Positions 1 through 8,871 are shown, numbered from the stretch's first letter. The stretch is 64,000 bases of DNA from an uncultured Hungatella sp. (GCA_947089145.1 CAMUJH010000002.1:90146-154145), one strand, 5' to 3'. Numbers and translations: made by a program. The notes: a model not told the origin generated them from the letters alone.

Positions 1-459
1 CTTAAAACCTTTGCCGTCACCCCGGGCACTATGATCTCCCTGTTTTTTGTGGGAGTCATCGCCTCAGCTACCATGGTGGTTCCCGGCGTCAGCGGTTCTC
101 TGGTGATGATGATACTGGGCTATTACTACGGCGTTATTAACACCATCAAGTCCTTCCTGGATGCGCTGAAAGCGCTGGATGCATCTGGTCTGGCCCACGG
201 GTTTGCCCTGCTTATGCCCTTCGGCGCAGGAGTGCTTCTGGGAATTTTCCTGATTGCCAAGCTGATTACATTCCTGTTTGAAAAATTCGGCATCCAGACC
301 TATTGTGCCATCTTTGGCCTGATCCTTGCCTCACCCTTTGCCATTTTCTACAACACCGGAGCCTTAAGCCAGTCATCGTTTCCCGGAGCGGGACAGATCC
401 TTTTAGGTCTTGGGCTTGCCGCTGCGTGTGGTCTGGTAACCTGGAAAATGGGAGAATAA
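1..459 (+). CDS. DUF368 family membrane protein, 3' part only (cut by window edge)
   Basis: The frame is open from base 1 with no start, so only the last 152 residues are present. The protein is strongly hydrophobic, with about four membrane segments. The family signature VVPGVSGSLVMM lies near residue 26 and is followed by a glycine/tyrosine stretch. DUF368 proteins are polytopic cytoplasmic-membrane proteins, and members have been shown to return undecaprenyl phosphate across the membrane for reuse in cell-wall synthesis; that role here is inferred from family membership. The gene converges on an amino acid ABC operon, and a shared terminator hairpin follows 40 bases after the stop. No oddity is seen apart from the truncation. 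Confidence 0.85.
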   Translation, partial: LKTFAVTPGTMISLFFVGVIASATMVVPGVSGSLVMMILGYYYGVINTIKSFLDALKALDASGLAHGFALLMPFGAGVLLGIFLIAKLITFLFEKFGIQTYCAIFGLILASPFAIFYNTGALSQSSFPGAGQILLGLGLAAACGLVTWKMGE

Positions 460-501
460 CCCGGCGGGCTGCTGCCGGATTTTGCAAAGCAGCTTTTTAC
501 C

Positions 502-554
502 ACACATGAAAAAGGCAGATCCGCATATTTTGCAGATCCGCCTTTTTCATGTGT
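502..554. terminator. Bidirectional intrinsic terminator
   Basis: Near-perfect inverted repeat with arms of about 23 bases (two mismatches) around a short AT-rich loop. It has an A-run on the left arm and a T-run on the right (CCTTTTTCATGTG), so it can work in both directions between the convergent DUF368 gene and the amino acid ABC operon. Confidence 0.85.
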
Positions 555-625
555 CTTTTATCATTCCAGCTTATGCACTCTGCAGCAAAAGCCGGATTCC
601 TCCGCGTCTCTTCTGCCTGCTGACC

Positions 626-1537
626 TTAATCGGCCTTCTTCGGTTCCTGGGAAATATCATTGCCAAAATATTTATCCGACAATTTGGCCAGTTCCCCTGA
701 CTCCCTGATCTCGTCAATGGCTTTGTTTACAGCCTCCCGAAGGCTTTCAGACTCCGCGCCTTTCCTCATGGGAATGCATACCAGGGAAGCGTCATCTGTC
801 AGTACTGCAATCTTAATATTTTTCTCCGGGTGAGCATTAATATAGTCATAAAATGTCAGCTCCGCATTTAAGGTAGCGTCAATCCGTCCTGTGTTCAGCA
901 GTTCAAACGTCTGGTTCAGGTCATCAACGCCTGTAACCTGCGCCCCGTAGCTTTCTGCCAGCTCCGCATAGGTGCTTGAGATGGTATTGGCTGTTTTCTT
1001 CCCTTTCAGATCCTCAAAGGTCTGAATATCCGTATTCTGTCCGTCCACTATGACAGCCGTGCGGATATATCCGTAAGGTTCGGAAAAATCGTATTTTTCC
1101 CGCCTCTCGTCCGTCACTTCAACGCCGTTAATCACAAGGTCATACCGCCCTGCGTCCAGGCCGGCAAACAGTCCGTCCCACTCTCCTTCCACAAAAGTCA
1201 CCTTCACGCCCAGCTTATCGGCAATCAGCTGGGCCACCTCCACATCATACCCTACCAGATTATCGTCTTCGTCATGAAATGTCCAGGGGGACCAGGTTCC
1301 CTCCATGGCCACGATCAGCTCCCCCTTCTGCCGGATCTGCGCCAGCTGGTCATTTCCGCCCTGGCCTGCTTCCTCCCCCTTCTCAGATTGTTCCGTTTCC
1401 CCGGTATCTGCTGCCGCGCTTTGATCTGCCTGGCTGCTGCCGGCCTGAGTCTCTCCTCCCTTGCCTGAACATGCAGACAGTCCTACCGCTGCCGTCATCA
1501 TGGCTGCCGCCAGTATTACACCGATCTTCTTCTTCAT
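626..1537 (-). CDS. Amino acid ABC transporter substrate-binding lipoprotein
   Basis: 303-residue extracellular solute-binding protein of the polar amino acid family (SBP_bac_3, COG0834). The start is the ATG at 1537, giving MKKKIGVILAA with GGAG seven to eight bases upstream; the upstream TTG in frame has no better signal. A lipoprotein signal peptide ends in the lipobox LSAC. An acidic, Ser/Ala/Gln-rich linker then leads to the binding fold, including GELIVAMEGTWSPW and the ligand-binding segment VGYDVEVAQLIADKLG. It is the last gene of a permease-ATPase-binding protein operon, 47 bases after the ATPase. The substrate is probably a polar amino acid (glutamine, arginine or cystine type) but cannot be chosen from sequence alone. 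Confidence 0.92.
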   Translation of the reverse strand: MKKKIGVILAAAMMTAAVGLSACSGKGGETQAGSSQADQSAAADTGETEQSEKGEEAGQGGNDQLAQIRQKGELIVAMEGTWSPWTFHDEDDNLVGYDVEVAQLIADKLGVKVTFVEGEWDGLFAGLDAGRYDLVINGVEVTDERREKYDFSEPYGYIRTAVIVDGQNTDIQTFEDLKGKKTANTISSTYAELAESYGAQVTGVDDLNQTFELLNTGRIDATLNAELTFYDYINAHPEKNIKIAVLTDDASLVCIPMRKGAESESLREAVNKAIDEIRESGELAKLSDKYFGNDISQEPKKAD

Positions 1538-1584
1538 TTTCTTACACTCCTTCAAATTTTTTAAATCTGCCGTTTAACCGCCTT

Positions 1585-2328
1585 CTATCCTCTGGCTCTG
1601 TCAGCCATCCGCAGAAATTCCCTGGTCCTTTCCTCTTTGGGATTCTGGAAAAACTCTCTGGAGCTGCCCTCCTCCACGATCTTGCCGTGCTCCATAAACA
1701 CCACCTTTGTGGAAACGTTTCTGGCAAAATTCATCTCGTGAGTCACTACCAGCATGGTCATGCCTTCCTGGGCCAGTTCCTTCATTACTTCCAGGACTTC
1801 CCCGATAAGCTCCGGATCAAGGGCTGACGTAGGCTCATCGAAAAAGATAATCTCCGGGTCCGCTGCCAGTGCCCTGGCAATGGCCACCCTCTGCTGCTGT
1901 CCTCCTGACAGCTGGTGGGGATAGTGGCTTTTTCTGTCACCCAGCCCCACCTTTTCTATCGCTTTCTTTCCAATCTCCTCCGCCTGGGCTTTTGGCATCT
2001 TCCTTGCCACAATAAGGCCCTCTGTCACGTTCTGCAGCGCTGTCTTGTTGGCAAAAAGATTGAAATTCTGAAACACAAAGGCTGTCTTCTTGCGTATCCT
2101 GCCAATCTCCTTTTTGGAGATGTGCTCCATCTGGAACGTCTCCCCGTCAAACACCATGGTTCCATTATCTGCCGTTTCCAGAAAATTCATGCACCGCAAG
2201 AGAGTGGTCTTTCCGGACCCGCTGGAGCCCAGTATGGCCACCACGTCGCCTTTTTCCACTTTCAGGTCAATTCCGCTTAAAACTTCCAGCTTCCCAAAAG
2301 ATTTCCTCACATCCCTCACTTCAAGCAT
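1585..2328 (-). CDS. Polar amino acid ABC transporter ATP-binding protein
   Basis: 247-residue cytoplasmic ATPase of the GlnQ/HisP type (COG1126). It shows Walker [10 protein letters not shown] near residue 35, signature LSGGQQQR near 140, Walker [13 protein letters not shown] near 160 and the switch histidine in VVTHEM. Length is usual for the family. The gene starts three bases after the permease stop, so the two are probably translationally coupled, and the binding protein follows. It powers import of the ligand caught by the downstream lipoprotein. Confidence 0.95.
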   Translation of the reverse strand: MLEVRDVRKSFGKLEVLSGIDLKVEKGDVVAILGSSGSGKTTLLRCMNFLETADNGTMVFDGETFQMEHISKKEIGRIRKKTAFVFQNFNLFANKTALQNVTEGLIVARKMPKAQAEEIGKKAIEKVGLGDRKSHYPHQLSGGQQQRVAIARALAADPEIIFFDEPTSALDPELIGEVLEVMKELAQEGMTMLVVTHEMNFARNVSTKVVFMEHGKIVEEGSSREFFQNPKEERTREFLRMADRARG

Positions 2329-2331
2329 AGG

Positions 2332-3009
2332 CTACCTCCTGTTGTACCCGTAAAAATCCAGCTTCTTCTCCCCCACCCGCTGCAGCCATGTAAGCACGGT
2401 GGAAAACATCAGATAGATCACGCCCACCTCTATATACAAAGCCAAGGGCTCGTACGTCCTGGCCACAATCCGCTGGGTAGCCATAAACATTTCCGTCACG
2501 GTAATGTTGGCAGCCAGAGAAGTATCTTTTACCATGGCGATAAGAGAATTGGACAGGGAAGGAAATGCCGTCCTCAATGCCTGAGGCAGAATAATCCTTC
2601 TCATGGTCTGCAGATAAGACATGCCTGCGCAGTATCCTGCCTCCAGCTGCCCCTTGGGCACCGACTCCAGGGCAGCCCTGATGATCTCCGCCCCATAGGC
2701 GCCTTCATTAATGGAAAACACAATCACTGCCGACGGAAACGGGTCCAGTACTATCCCAAGGCTTGGCAGCCCGAAAAATATTACGTACAGCTGCACCAAA
2801 AGCGGCGTTCCCCTGATCACCCAAATGTAAAACCTGGCCAGTTCCTTTAGTACTTTCACATTGGCAAACTGTATCAGTGCCATAGCCACTGCAATTACCA
2901 TGGCCACTGAAAATGAAATGATTGTCAGGGGAATGGTAGCCGTCAGCCCAGGCAGCAGAATTTTCATAAATGAATCCGTTAAAATGCCGTACAGCCGCTC
3001 ATTTATCAT
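2332..3009 (-). CDS. Polar amino acid ABC transporter permease
   Basis: 225-residue membrane permease of the HisM/GlnP type (COG0765) with about five hydrophobic segments. The EAA loop that docks on the ATPase is visible (GAYGAEIIRAALESVPKG, near residue 120). It is first in the three-gene operon, which is unusual because many such operons begin with the binding protein. The ribosome binding site is weak: AAAGGACAG lies some 16 bases upstream. The preceding YczE-like gene ends only 58 bases upstream, so read-through from it is possible. Confidence 0.93.
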   Translation of the reverse strand: MINERLYGILTDSFMKILLPGLTATIPLTIISFSVAMVIAVAMALIQFANVKVLKELARFYIWVIRGTPLLVQLYVIFFGLPSLGIVLDPFPSAVIVFSINEGAYGAEIIRAALESVPKGQLEAGYCAGMSYLQTMRRIILPQALRTAFPSLSNSLIAMVKDTSLAANITVTEMFMATQRIVARTYEPLALYIEVGVIYLMFSTVLTWLQRVGEKKLDFYGYNRR

Positions 3010-3067
3010 ATCTGAATCATTCTGTCCTTTCTGTCATTTTGATTTTGCAGGTGATTCCTGTCACATT

Positions 3068-3712
3068 CTATGAAAGATTTTTCATAATCCCTGCAACAAC
3101 AGTCTCTCTGAAAAAACTGACAATAGGGCCTGTAAACAAAGCCACGATCACGGTTCCCACCCCGACGACGCTGCCGGTTGCCAGCCCTATGGCTGCACTG
3201 ATGACGTCCTGCCCTACTCTTGCCCATTTATATTTAACCTTCCCGTGAGAATAGGTTTCAACTATGACAGGAAGCCTGTCGTAAGGCGCAGCCCCCAGAT
3301 CGCAGGCCATATAAAGGGCAACCCCGAAGCATACCACCAAAACTCCCAAGACAAGAGTCGCGATCCGCATGATCAGATTCCCTGTCAGGCCTTCAATGGT
3401 AAGCCCTAACATTGAAAACACAAACATAAAGAATTCCACAAAATACCCTAAAAGCAGCATGTTGGTCAAAGCGCCTATGCCAAAGCTTTTCCTGTCCAGG
3501 ATAAATACCGGGATAAACAGCAATACATTAAAGCACATCTGATACACGGCAAAGCTAATGGGCAGGTGGCTGCTGACCCCCAGGTTCATGCAGGTAAACG
3601 GATCTGTCCCGAAACTGGACAGACGAAGCAGGGCTATGCCCATGCCCAGGATCATATTAGCCCCAATCATCCACAGAATACGCAGCAGCAGTTTTTTTCT
3701 CTTCTCATCCAT
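3068..3712 (-). CDS. YczE/YitT-like integral membrane protein
   Basis: 214-residue protein with about six hydrophobic segments, related to the YczE/YyaS/YitT group of unknown-function membrane proteins. Typical features are GANMILGMGIALLRLSSFG and GTDPFTCMN near the N-terminus and DLGAAPYDRLP in the second half. The ATG at 3712 is chosen because GAGAGGGGAAGAT precedes it; the longer frame to 3751 would run through a terminator hairpin. The upstream leader carries a good promoter and then an intrinsic terminator, so expression is probably conditional. The substrate, if any, is unknown. Confidence 0.8.
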   Translation of the reverse strand: MDEKRKKLLLRILWMIGANMILGMGIALLRLSSFGTDPFTCMNLGVSSHLPISFAVYQMCFNVLLFIPVFILDRKSFGIGALTNMLLLGYFVEFFMFVFSMLGLTIEGLTGNLIMRIATLVLGVLVVCFGVALYMACDLGAAPYDRLPVIVETYSHGKVKYKWARVGQDVISAAIGLATGSVVGVGTVIVALFTGPIVSFFRETVVAGIMKNLS

Positions 3713-3735
3713 ATCTTCCCCTCTCCCTTGTACAG

Positions 3736-3763
3736 AAAAAACCCTGAGCATATAATCTCAGAG
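3736..3763 (-). terminator. Intrinsic terminator inside the leader of the YczE-like gene
   Basis: On the minus strand CTCTGAG, an 8-base loop and CTCAGGG form a 7-bp stem, followed directly by TTTTTT. It lies downstream of the promoter at 3799-3827 and 23 bases before the start codon, so it either ends the thiY-like transcript or acts as an attenuator for the next gene. Confidence 0.7.
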
Positions 3764-3798
3764 CTTTTCTCCTTTTTTGCTGTTTTTCAGCTTTATGT

Positions 3799-3827
3799 AT
3801 TCTACACGATCTTAGCCTGTTTGTCAA
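3799..3827 (-). promoter_or_regulatory. Sigma-A promoter upstream of the YczE-like gene
   Basis: TTGACA, a 17-bp spacer, then TAGAAT. The predicted leader is about 80 bases and contains a small hairpin (GCTGAAAAACAGC) and the terminator at 3736-3763 before the ribosome binding site. Confidence 0.75.
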
Positions 3828-3855
3828 TGCTTACCAGCAAACTTCTGTTTGGGGA

Positions 3856-4983
3856 TCAGGGCAGGAATTCGTTAGTATAGCACTGGCTGGCCGGTATCAC
3901 CTTATCAATAACCCCATACTCTTCCATGAATCCGGTGTAATTATCCCACACCTCATCTTTCATCACGCCCCATTTTGGGCTGTCCTCCTTATATTTGGAG
4001 GCCAGATACGTCTGGGACATGGTCAGCATTTCCAAAGAATAATCCGGTGCATACTTCTGAAGGATTTCGGCGCTGCCTGTGGGGTCGGCAATGGCATATT
4101 CATATCCCTTTTCTGTAGCCGCCAGAAATTTCTTAACCATTTCCGGCCTTTCCTCCAGCGTCTTTTCATTGGCAATGATCACCGGCGTGTAATAGTCAAG
4201 CCTTTGATCCAGATCCCGTACCGGCGTGTATTCAATGGGGAAGTCATTGAGCTGGCACTTCACGTTGTCCCACGCCTCAAAAAACCACATGATATCCGCC
4301 TTGTCCCTTAACGCCTCAAATCCGGAGCCGTCGGATATCACCATGTTCAGTTTGGAAAAGTCACCTCCTGCCTGCGTCATGACTGCCTTCAGCACCGCCT
4401 CTTCTCCCGGGCCTCCCCAGCCGGCATAGGTCTTCCCCTCAAAATCCTTAGGCGACTGAATATGTTTGCCCTCATACGTGGCGAATCCCGATGTGTTGTG
4501 CTGGATAACGGCTGCAATAGCCTTAATGGGCAGCGGATCTTCTGAAGTCAGGGCAACCGTCACGTCTTCCTGGTAGCTGATGCCGAAATCACCTTTTCCC
4601 ACGGCAATCAGGGTAGCCGTCGCCCCTTCTGTAGGCTCAATTATTTTTACATTCAGCCCCTCTTCCTCATAGTACCCTTGATCCAGGGCCACATACATCC
4701 CTGTATGGTTGGTGTTGGCCACATAGTCCAGTATTACGGTCACATCCTGCAGATCAGCTGTCTCCCCGGCTTTTTCACTGTCTTCTCCCGTCCTGTCATT
4801 GTCCTTTGCCGCGCCGTCCTTTGCTGCCTCTTCCTTTTCTGCATCTTCTTTGATCTCCCCTGCCGTCTCTGTCTTGGCTCCTGAATTCCTGGCGCCTTTG
4901 TCGGCGCCCTGCCCGGAACACCCAAGAACGGCTGCGGAAACTGCCGCCGCTGCTATCAATACTGCTGTTTTCCTTCTCTTCAT
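3856..4983 (-). CDS. NMT1/THI5-like substrate-binding lipoprotein (thiamine precursor uptake)
   Basis: 375-residue ABC-type solute-binding lipoprotein with signal peptide and lipobox VLGC. A long acidic/alanine linker leads to an NMT1/THI5 domain: VTVILDYVANTNHTGMYVAL, then the phosphate-clamp-like GEGATATLIAVGKG region and WGGPGEE. Proteins of this family bind pyrimidine thiamine precursors. The ATG at 4983 is used because AGGAGGAGAAAAAC precedes it; the open frame to 5178 runs into the riboswitch. The TPP riboswitch upstream supports a thiamine role. No permease or ATPase gene is adjacent, so it must share one encoded elsewhere or act as an orphan binding protein. Confidence 0.88.
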   Translation of the reverse strand: MKRRKTAVLIAAAAVSAAVLGCSGQGADKGARNSGAKTETAGEIKEDAEKEEAAKDGAAKDNDRTGEDSEKAGETADLQDVTVILDYVANTNHTGMYVALDQGYYEEEGLNVKIIEPTEGATATLIAVGKGDFGISYQEDVTVALTSEDPLPIKAIAAVIQHNTSGFATYEGKHIQSPKDFEGKTYAGWGGPGEEAVLKAVMTQAGGDFSKLNMVISDGSGFEALRDKADIMWFFEAWDNVKCQLNDFPIEYTPVRDLDQRLDYYTPVIIANEKTLEERPEMVKKFLAATEKGYEYAIADPTGSAEILQKYAPDYSLEMLTMSQTYLASKYKEDSPKWGVMKDEVWDNYTGFMEEYGVIDKVIPASQCYTNEFLP

Positions 4984-5134
4984 GTTTTTCTCCTCCTGGC
5001 ATTGTTCATCCTGAATAATATGGCTCAAAAGACATGATTCACAAAATGCCTGAAAGTTAAAACACTGCCTGCAGCCTGCGCTCCTAACTCTTCGCTCCGT
5101 CGCAAATGTGTGTCTTGACACACGCTTTTTTATA

Positions 5135-5166
5135 AAATAAAAAGACTGCACGGATAACGGCAGTCC
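5135..5166 (-). terminator. Expression-platform terminator of the TPP riboswitch
   Basis: The minus strand forms GACTGC, a 10-base loop and GCAGTC, followed by TTTTTATTTT, just after the 3' side of the aptamer. This is the arrangement of a transcriptional OFF switch. Confidence 0.85.
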
Positions 5167-5171
5167 ATAAA

Positions 5172-5270
5172 GGTACAAGGTGTTTCCCTACGTTGGCATT
5201 ATCCAAATCAGGTTCATGGGTCGAAATTCTTAATTTCCTCTCAGCCTGGCACACAAGCTCCCCAATATAA
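5172..5270 (-). ncRNA. TPP riboswitch (THI element)
   Basis: Read on the minus strand, the conserved blocks occur in the right order: GGGGAGC, then CAGGCTGAGAGG, then ACCCATGAACCTGAT, then TGGATAATGCCAACGTAGGGA. These are the pyrimidine- and pyrophosphate-binding cores of thiamine pyrophosphate aptamers. The ends are approximate. A terminator follows at 5135-5166 and a sigma-A promoter precedes. Binding of TPP should stop transcription of the THI5-like lipoprotein gene. Confidence 0.95.
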
Positions 5271-5299
5271 AATTGTTCTCACATCCATGAGTCTTTTTG

Positions 5300-5328
5300 A
5301 TTTTAGCATTGAAGAAATAAAAATGCAA
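5300..5328 (-). promoter_or_regulatory. Promoter for the TPP riboswitch transcript
   Basis: TTGCAT, 17 bp, TAAAAT, about 25 bases upstream of the aptamer. The stretch 5329-5440 between this and the EF-G terminator shows nothing else recognisable. Confidence 0.7.
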
Positions 5329-5444
5329 GTACTTTTTATTGCTGCAGCAGACTTTCTGAAGTTTGGTTACTGTCCACTCCCAACGTCATAGCAGTTAAGC
5401 GAACTCTGCTTTTGCCCCATGCCTGGAGCAGCGCCGTCTGGTAT

Positions 5445-5490
5445 AAAAGGGAGCCAGTGCCGGCCTTCCGGCCGGCACCGGCTCCCAAAA
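5445..5490 (-). terminator. Terminator of the EF-G-like gene
   Basis: Very strong 17-bp stem (GGGAGCC...GGCC / GGCCGG...GGCTCCC, one internal mismatch) with a GGAA loop, then TTTTAT on the minus strand, 50 bases after the stop codon. Confidence 0.85.
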
Positions 5491-5536
5491 ATCCTCTGTC
5501 CTTTAACCGATCTGAAATCCAAATCCGTTCAGCCCG

Positions 5537-7636
5537 TCAGTCTGCATTATCCCCCTGGGCGGCCCTGGCTTCCACTTCCTTCTTCTGAACATCACCGGGA
5601 GCCTGCTCATACCGGCTGAATTCATACTCGTAAACGCCGATGCCGCCGGTCATGGATCTCAGATCCGTATTATATCCGAACAGTTCTGACATGGGAACGT
5701 CCGCCTCAATGATCTGTTTCCCGTGATGATCCGAATTCATTCCCAGAACCCGGCCTCTTCTTCTGTTGAGATCACCCATAACGTCTCCGGTAAACTTATC
5801 CGGCACTGTCACCTTCATGGATGCAATAGGCTCCAGAAGAACAGGGTTGGCTTCCATGAATGCCTTCTTAAATGCCAGGCTGGCAGCCATCTTAAAGGCC
5901 ATCTCCGAGGAATCCACCGGATGGTAGGAACCGTCCAGCAGCACGGTCTTTAACCCTACTACCGGATAGGAAGCCAGCGGCCCTTTCAGGACGCTTTCCT
6001 GAATGCCTTTCTCCACAGCCGGGAAGTAGTTCCTGGGAACGGCTCCGCCGAACACCTGCTCCTCAAACACGTAAGGCGTCTCCAGATCCCCTGACGGTTC
6101 AAAGGACATCTTCACATCGCCGTACTGGCCATGTCCTCCTGTCTGCTTCTTATACTTGCCCTGTGCCTCCACTTTCTTGCGGATCGTCTCGCGGAAAGCG
6201 AATTTAGGCTTGCTTAACTCAATCTCCACTTTATATCTGGAGGAAAGCTTGCTGACAACCACATCCAGCTGCTGATCGCCGATGCCGTAGATCAGCGTCT
6301 GGCGGTTCTCCTTGTCGCCTACTACTTTCAGTGTCTGATCCTCGTCCATCAGCTTGGCAAGAGCCGTGGCCACCTTGTCATCATCGCCTTTTGTCTTGGT
6401 CTTATACCGCATATAGGTATAGGGAGTGGAAATCTGAGGCTTGTGGTACACAATCGGAGCCGTCCTGACTGCCAGCGTGTCCCCTGTCTGGGTTACGCTT
6501 AACTTGGCCACTGCGCCGATATCGCCGGCCCGAAGCTCTTTCAGTTCCATCTGCTCCTTGCCTCTCAGGGTGTATACTTTTCCGATCTTTTCTTCTGTGT
6601 CCTTGTTTACATTGTAGGAAGAGGAATCCGGCTTCAAAGTTCCGGTACATACCTTTACCAGGGAGTATTTTCCGATAAACGGGTCCACAATGGTCTTAAA
6701 TACTCTCATGGACAGTGAAACGCCGTCATCATACTTAGCCACAAACCGCTCGCCGGTAGACACGTCCACACCGATGCACTCAAAATGATCCGGGGACGGG
6801 AAATAGCGGTCAATACCCTGAAGGAGCATTCTGGCTCCCTGGCAGTTAATGCCTGAACCCAGCATAACCGGCACAATGCTTCCATCTATCACATGTTCCC
6901 TAAGAGCAGCGGAGATCTCCTCATATGTAAATTCCTCGCCGGAGAAATACCGCTCCATGTACTCCTCGCTGGTTTCGGCAACCGCTTCCACCAAGGCCCC
7001 CCGGCAGATATCCAGGTTCTTTTTGGAGTACTCAGGAATCTCGCATTCTTCGTAATCACTGTTGGTGGTAAACCTTCTTCCTTTCATCTTTACCACGTTA
7101 ACAAATCCAACAAACTTCTCATTCTCACGGATCGGCAGATGGAACGGCGCAATCTTTCTGCCGAATCTGGTTTCCAGCTTCAGGATCAGCTCGCGGAAGC
7201 TGGCATGATCGTCGTCCATATTGGTCACAAAAATGATGCGGGGAAGGTTAAACTTGTCACAAAGCTCCCACGCTTTCTCCGTTCCCACTTCAATGCCGGC
7301 TTTGCAGTTCACCACAATAACTGCGGCATCGGCAACGCTGATGGCCTCCTCTACTTCGCCTACGAAATCGAAGTACCCGGGAGTGTCCAAAAGATTAACT
7401 TTGATCGGTCCTTCCTCACCCTGAAATTCCAGCGGCACCAGGGAGGTGGAGATGGAAAACTGTCTCTTGATCTCTTCCTTATCATAATCACTGATGGTGG
7501 AGCCGTCCACTACATTACCCATTCTCTTGGTAACGCCGGTCACCAGTGCCATGGATTCCACCAGGGTCGTCTTACCTGCACCGCCATGGCCTAGTAACAC
7601 GACGTTACGGATTTGCTTGGTTCCATACACGTTCAT
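5537..7636 (-). CDS. Elongation factor G paralogue (translational GTPase)
   Basis: 699-residue GTPase with the EF-G domain order: G domain, domain II, III, IV and V. The P-loop is GHGGAGKTTL rather than the AHIDAGKTT of the main translocase, which marks the EF-G-like paralogue subgroup. LLDTPG (G3) and TNMDD (G4, where NKMD is usual) are visible. Domain IV contains GQYGDVKMSFEPSG. The start at 7636 has AGGAGG seven bases upstream; the ATG two codons earlier overlaps the Shine-Dalgarno. It is a single gene with its own promoter and terminator. Paralogues are thought to act in ribosome recycling or stress translation; the exact role here is not known. Confidence 0.9.
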   Translation of the reverse strand: MNVYGTKQIRNVVLLGHGGAGKTTLVESMALVTGVTKRMGNVVDGSTISDYDKEEIKRQFSISTSLVPLEFQGEEGPIKVNLLDTPGYFDFVGEVEEAISVADAAVIVVNCKAGIEVGTEKAWELCDKFNLPRIIFVTNMDDDHASFRELILKLETRFGRKIAPFHLPIRENEKFVGFVNVVKMKGRRFTTNSDYEECEIPEYSKKNLDICRGALVEAVAETSEEYMERYFSGEEFTYEEISAALREHVIDGSIVPVMLGSGINCQGARMLLQGIDRYFPSPDHFECIGVDVSTGERFVAKYDDGVSLSMRVFKTIVDPFIGKYSLVKVCTGTLKPDSSSYNVNKDTEEKIGKVYTLRGKEQMELKELRAGDIGAVAKLSVTQTGDTLAVRTAPIVYHKPQISTPYTYMRYKTKTKGDDDKVATALAKLMDEDQTLKVVGDKENRQTLIYGIGDQQLDVVVSKLSSRYKVEIELSKPKFAFRETIRKKVEAQGKYKKQTGGHGQYGDVKMSFEPSGDLETPYVFEEQVFGGAVPRNYFPAVEKGIQESVLKGPLASYPVVGLKTVLLDGSYHPVDSSEMAFKMAASLAFKKAFMEANPVLLEPIASMKVTVPDKFTGDVMGDLNRRRGRVLGMNSDHHGKQIIEADVPMSELFGYNTDLRSMTGGIGVYEYEFSRYEQAPGDVQKKEVEARAAQGDNAD

Positions 7637-7675
7637 AAACATTCCTCCTGTACATTAATTTTTGCCCATAAGAAC

Positions 7676-7704
7676 ATTTTACTAAAAATTTCTGAATTTT
7701 ACAA
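7676..7704 (-). promoter_or_regulatory. Promoter of the EF-G-like gene
   Basis: TTGTAA, 17 bp, TAAAAT on the minus strand, about 40 bases upstream of the start codon, in AT-rich sequence. Confidence 0.65.
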
Positions 7705-7782
7705 GTAATTTGTGCATTTTAAATAGGCAAATTCATGGAAATCCGCAACCGTTCAGATATCCCCAGGCCATTTAAGGATACA

Positions 7783-8814
7783 TTACGGATGCACTACCAC
7801 CTTTATGGATTCCGCGCTCATCTGCATATGGATCGCCTCGTCCATATGTTCCAGGTCATACACGTGGGTAATCAGCTTCTTCAGTTCCAGCCGTCTGCTG
7901 TTAATAAGATTTACCGCTCTCTGGTGCGTATCCGGATTGATCATGGACCCTACAATGCGCAGTTCCTTCTTATACACGTCAAACAGCGGAAGAGGTACTG
8001 TGGCATCTACTCCCGGCACGGAGAACAGCAGGATCGTGGCTCCAAAGCCTGCCGCTGAAAACGCCTGCTCCACTGCAAAAGGCCTGCCCACGCACTCAAT
8101 CACCACATCCGCCCCATCCCTTCCGCAGATCTCCTTAATCCGCTGGGGCACATTCTCGCAAGTAGGGTCAATGGCTGCGTCCGCCCCCACTTCCATGCCG
8201 ATCTTACGGCGCATCTCCACAGGCTCGCTTAAAATAACGGAAGATGCTCCGCAAAGCCGGGCCATCTGCACCATCATCAGCCCGATAGTCCCGCCGCCGA
8301 TGACAAGCACAGCCTGCCCCGGCCGAATCTGAGCCTGATCAATGCCGTGTACCACACAGGCCAAAGGTTCCGCCATGGCTGCCTCGTCAAAAGAGATATC
8401 CTCACTTACCTTAAAGCACTGAGTCTCCGGGCACACGGCGTACTCTGCAAAGCCGCCGTTTACATTGACGCCCAGGGCATACAGATGCCTGCACTCCTGT
8501 TTCTTGCCCATGCGGCAGGGCATACACTGGCCGCAGTACATGTTGGGGTCCAGAGCCACATGATCTCCCGGCTTTACGCTGGTCACCTGGGCGCCCACTT
8601 CCACTACCACGCCGGCAAACTCATGTCCCAATACCACGGGAGGAGTCACGTCGGCGGAGCCTTTCTCCCCGTGATAAATATGTACGTCCGTACCGCAGAT
8701 GCCGCATGCCTTATTGTTCACCAGCACCTCCTTAGGGCCAAGGGGGGCAAATGTCATCTCACGCACCTCAAATTTTGCATCCCGGTCTGCACCTACAAAG
8801 AAACTTCCCTTCAT
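7783..8814 (-). CDS. Zinc-binding medium-chain alcohol/polyol dehydrogenase
   Basis: 343-residue enzyme of the medium-chain dehydrogenase family (sorbitol/threonine dehydrogenase-like). Catalytic zinc ligands are in CGICGTD and GHE (residues 37-65). Structural zinc ligands are the four cysteines of YCGQCMPCRMGKKQEC. The Rossmann fold shows VIGGGTIGLM. It oxidises or reduces an alcohol or sugar alcohol with NAD(P); the substrate cannot be read from the sequence. It is divergent from a ROK regulator, which is the likely controller, and has an AT-rich palindrome in its leader. No partner enzyme or transporter gene is next to it. Confidence 0.88.
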   Translation of the reverse strand: MKGSFFVGADRDAKFEVREMTFAPLGPKEVLVNNKACGICGTDVHIYHGEKGSADVTPPVVLGHEFAGVVVEVGAQVTSVKPGDHVALDPNMYCGQCMPCRMGKKQECRHLYALGVNVNGGFAEYAVCPETQCFKVSEDISFDEAAMAEPLACVVHGIDQAQIRPGQAVLVIGGGTIGLMMVQMARLCGASSVILSEPVEMRRKIGMEVGADAAIDPTCENVPQRIKEICGRDGADVVIECVGRPFAVEQAFSAAGFGATILLFSVPGVDATVPLPLFDVYKKELRIVGSMINPDTHQRAVNLINSRRLELKKLITHVYDLEHMDEAIHMQMSAESIKVVVHP

Positions 8815-8854
8815 GTCCTTACCTCTCTTTCACGATTGTTTTTAAAATCACTTT

Positions 8855-8871
8855 TATAAAATTATTTTATA
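8855..8871. promoter_or_regulatory. AT-rich palindrome, possible operator
   Basis: Perfect inverted repeat TATAAAA-TTA-TTTTATA, 41 bases before the dehydrogenase start, in the divergent interval with the ROK regulator. It is a reasonable site for ROK binding, but chance in an AT-rich tract cannot be excluded. Confidence 0.4.

Noticed and set aside
4984-5178. N-terminal extension of the THI5-like protein
   Set aside because: The extension translates the riboswitch expression platform; the signal peptide and ribosome site fix the start at 4983.
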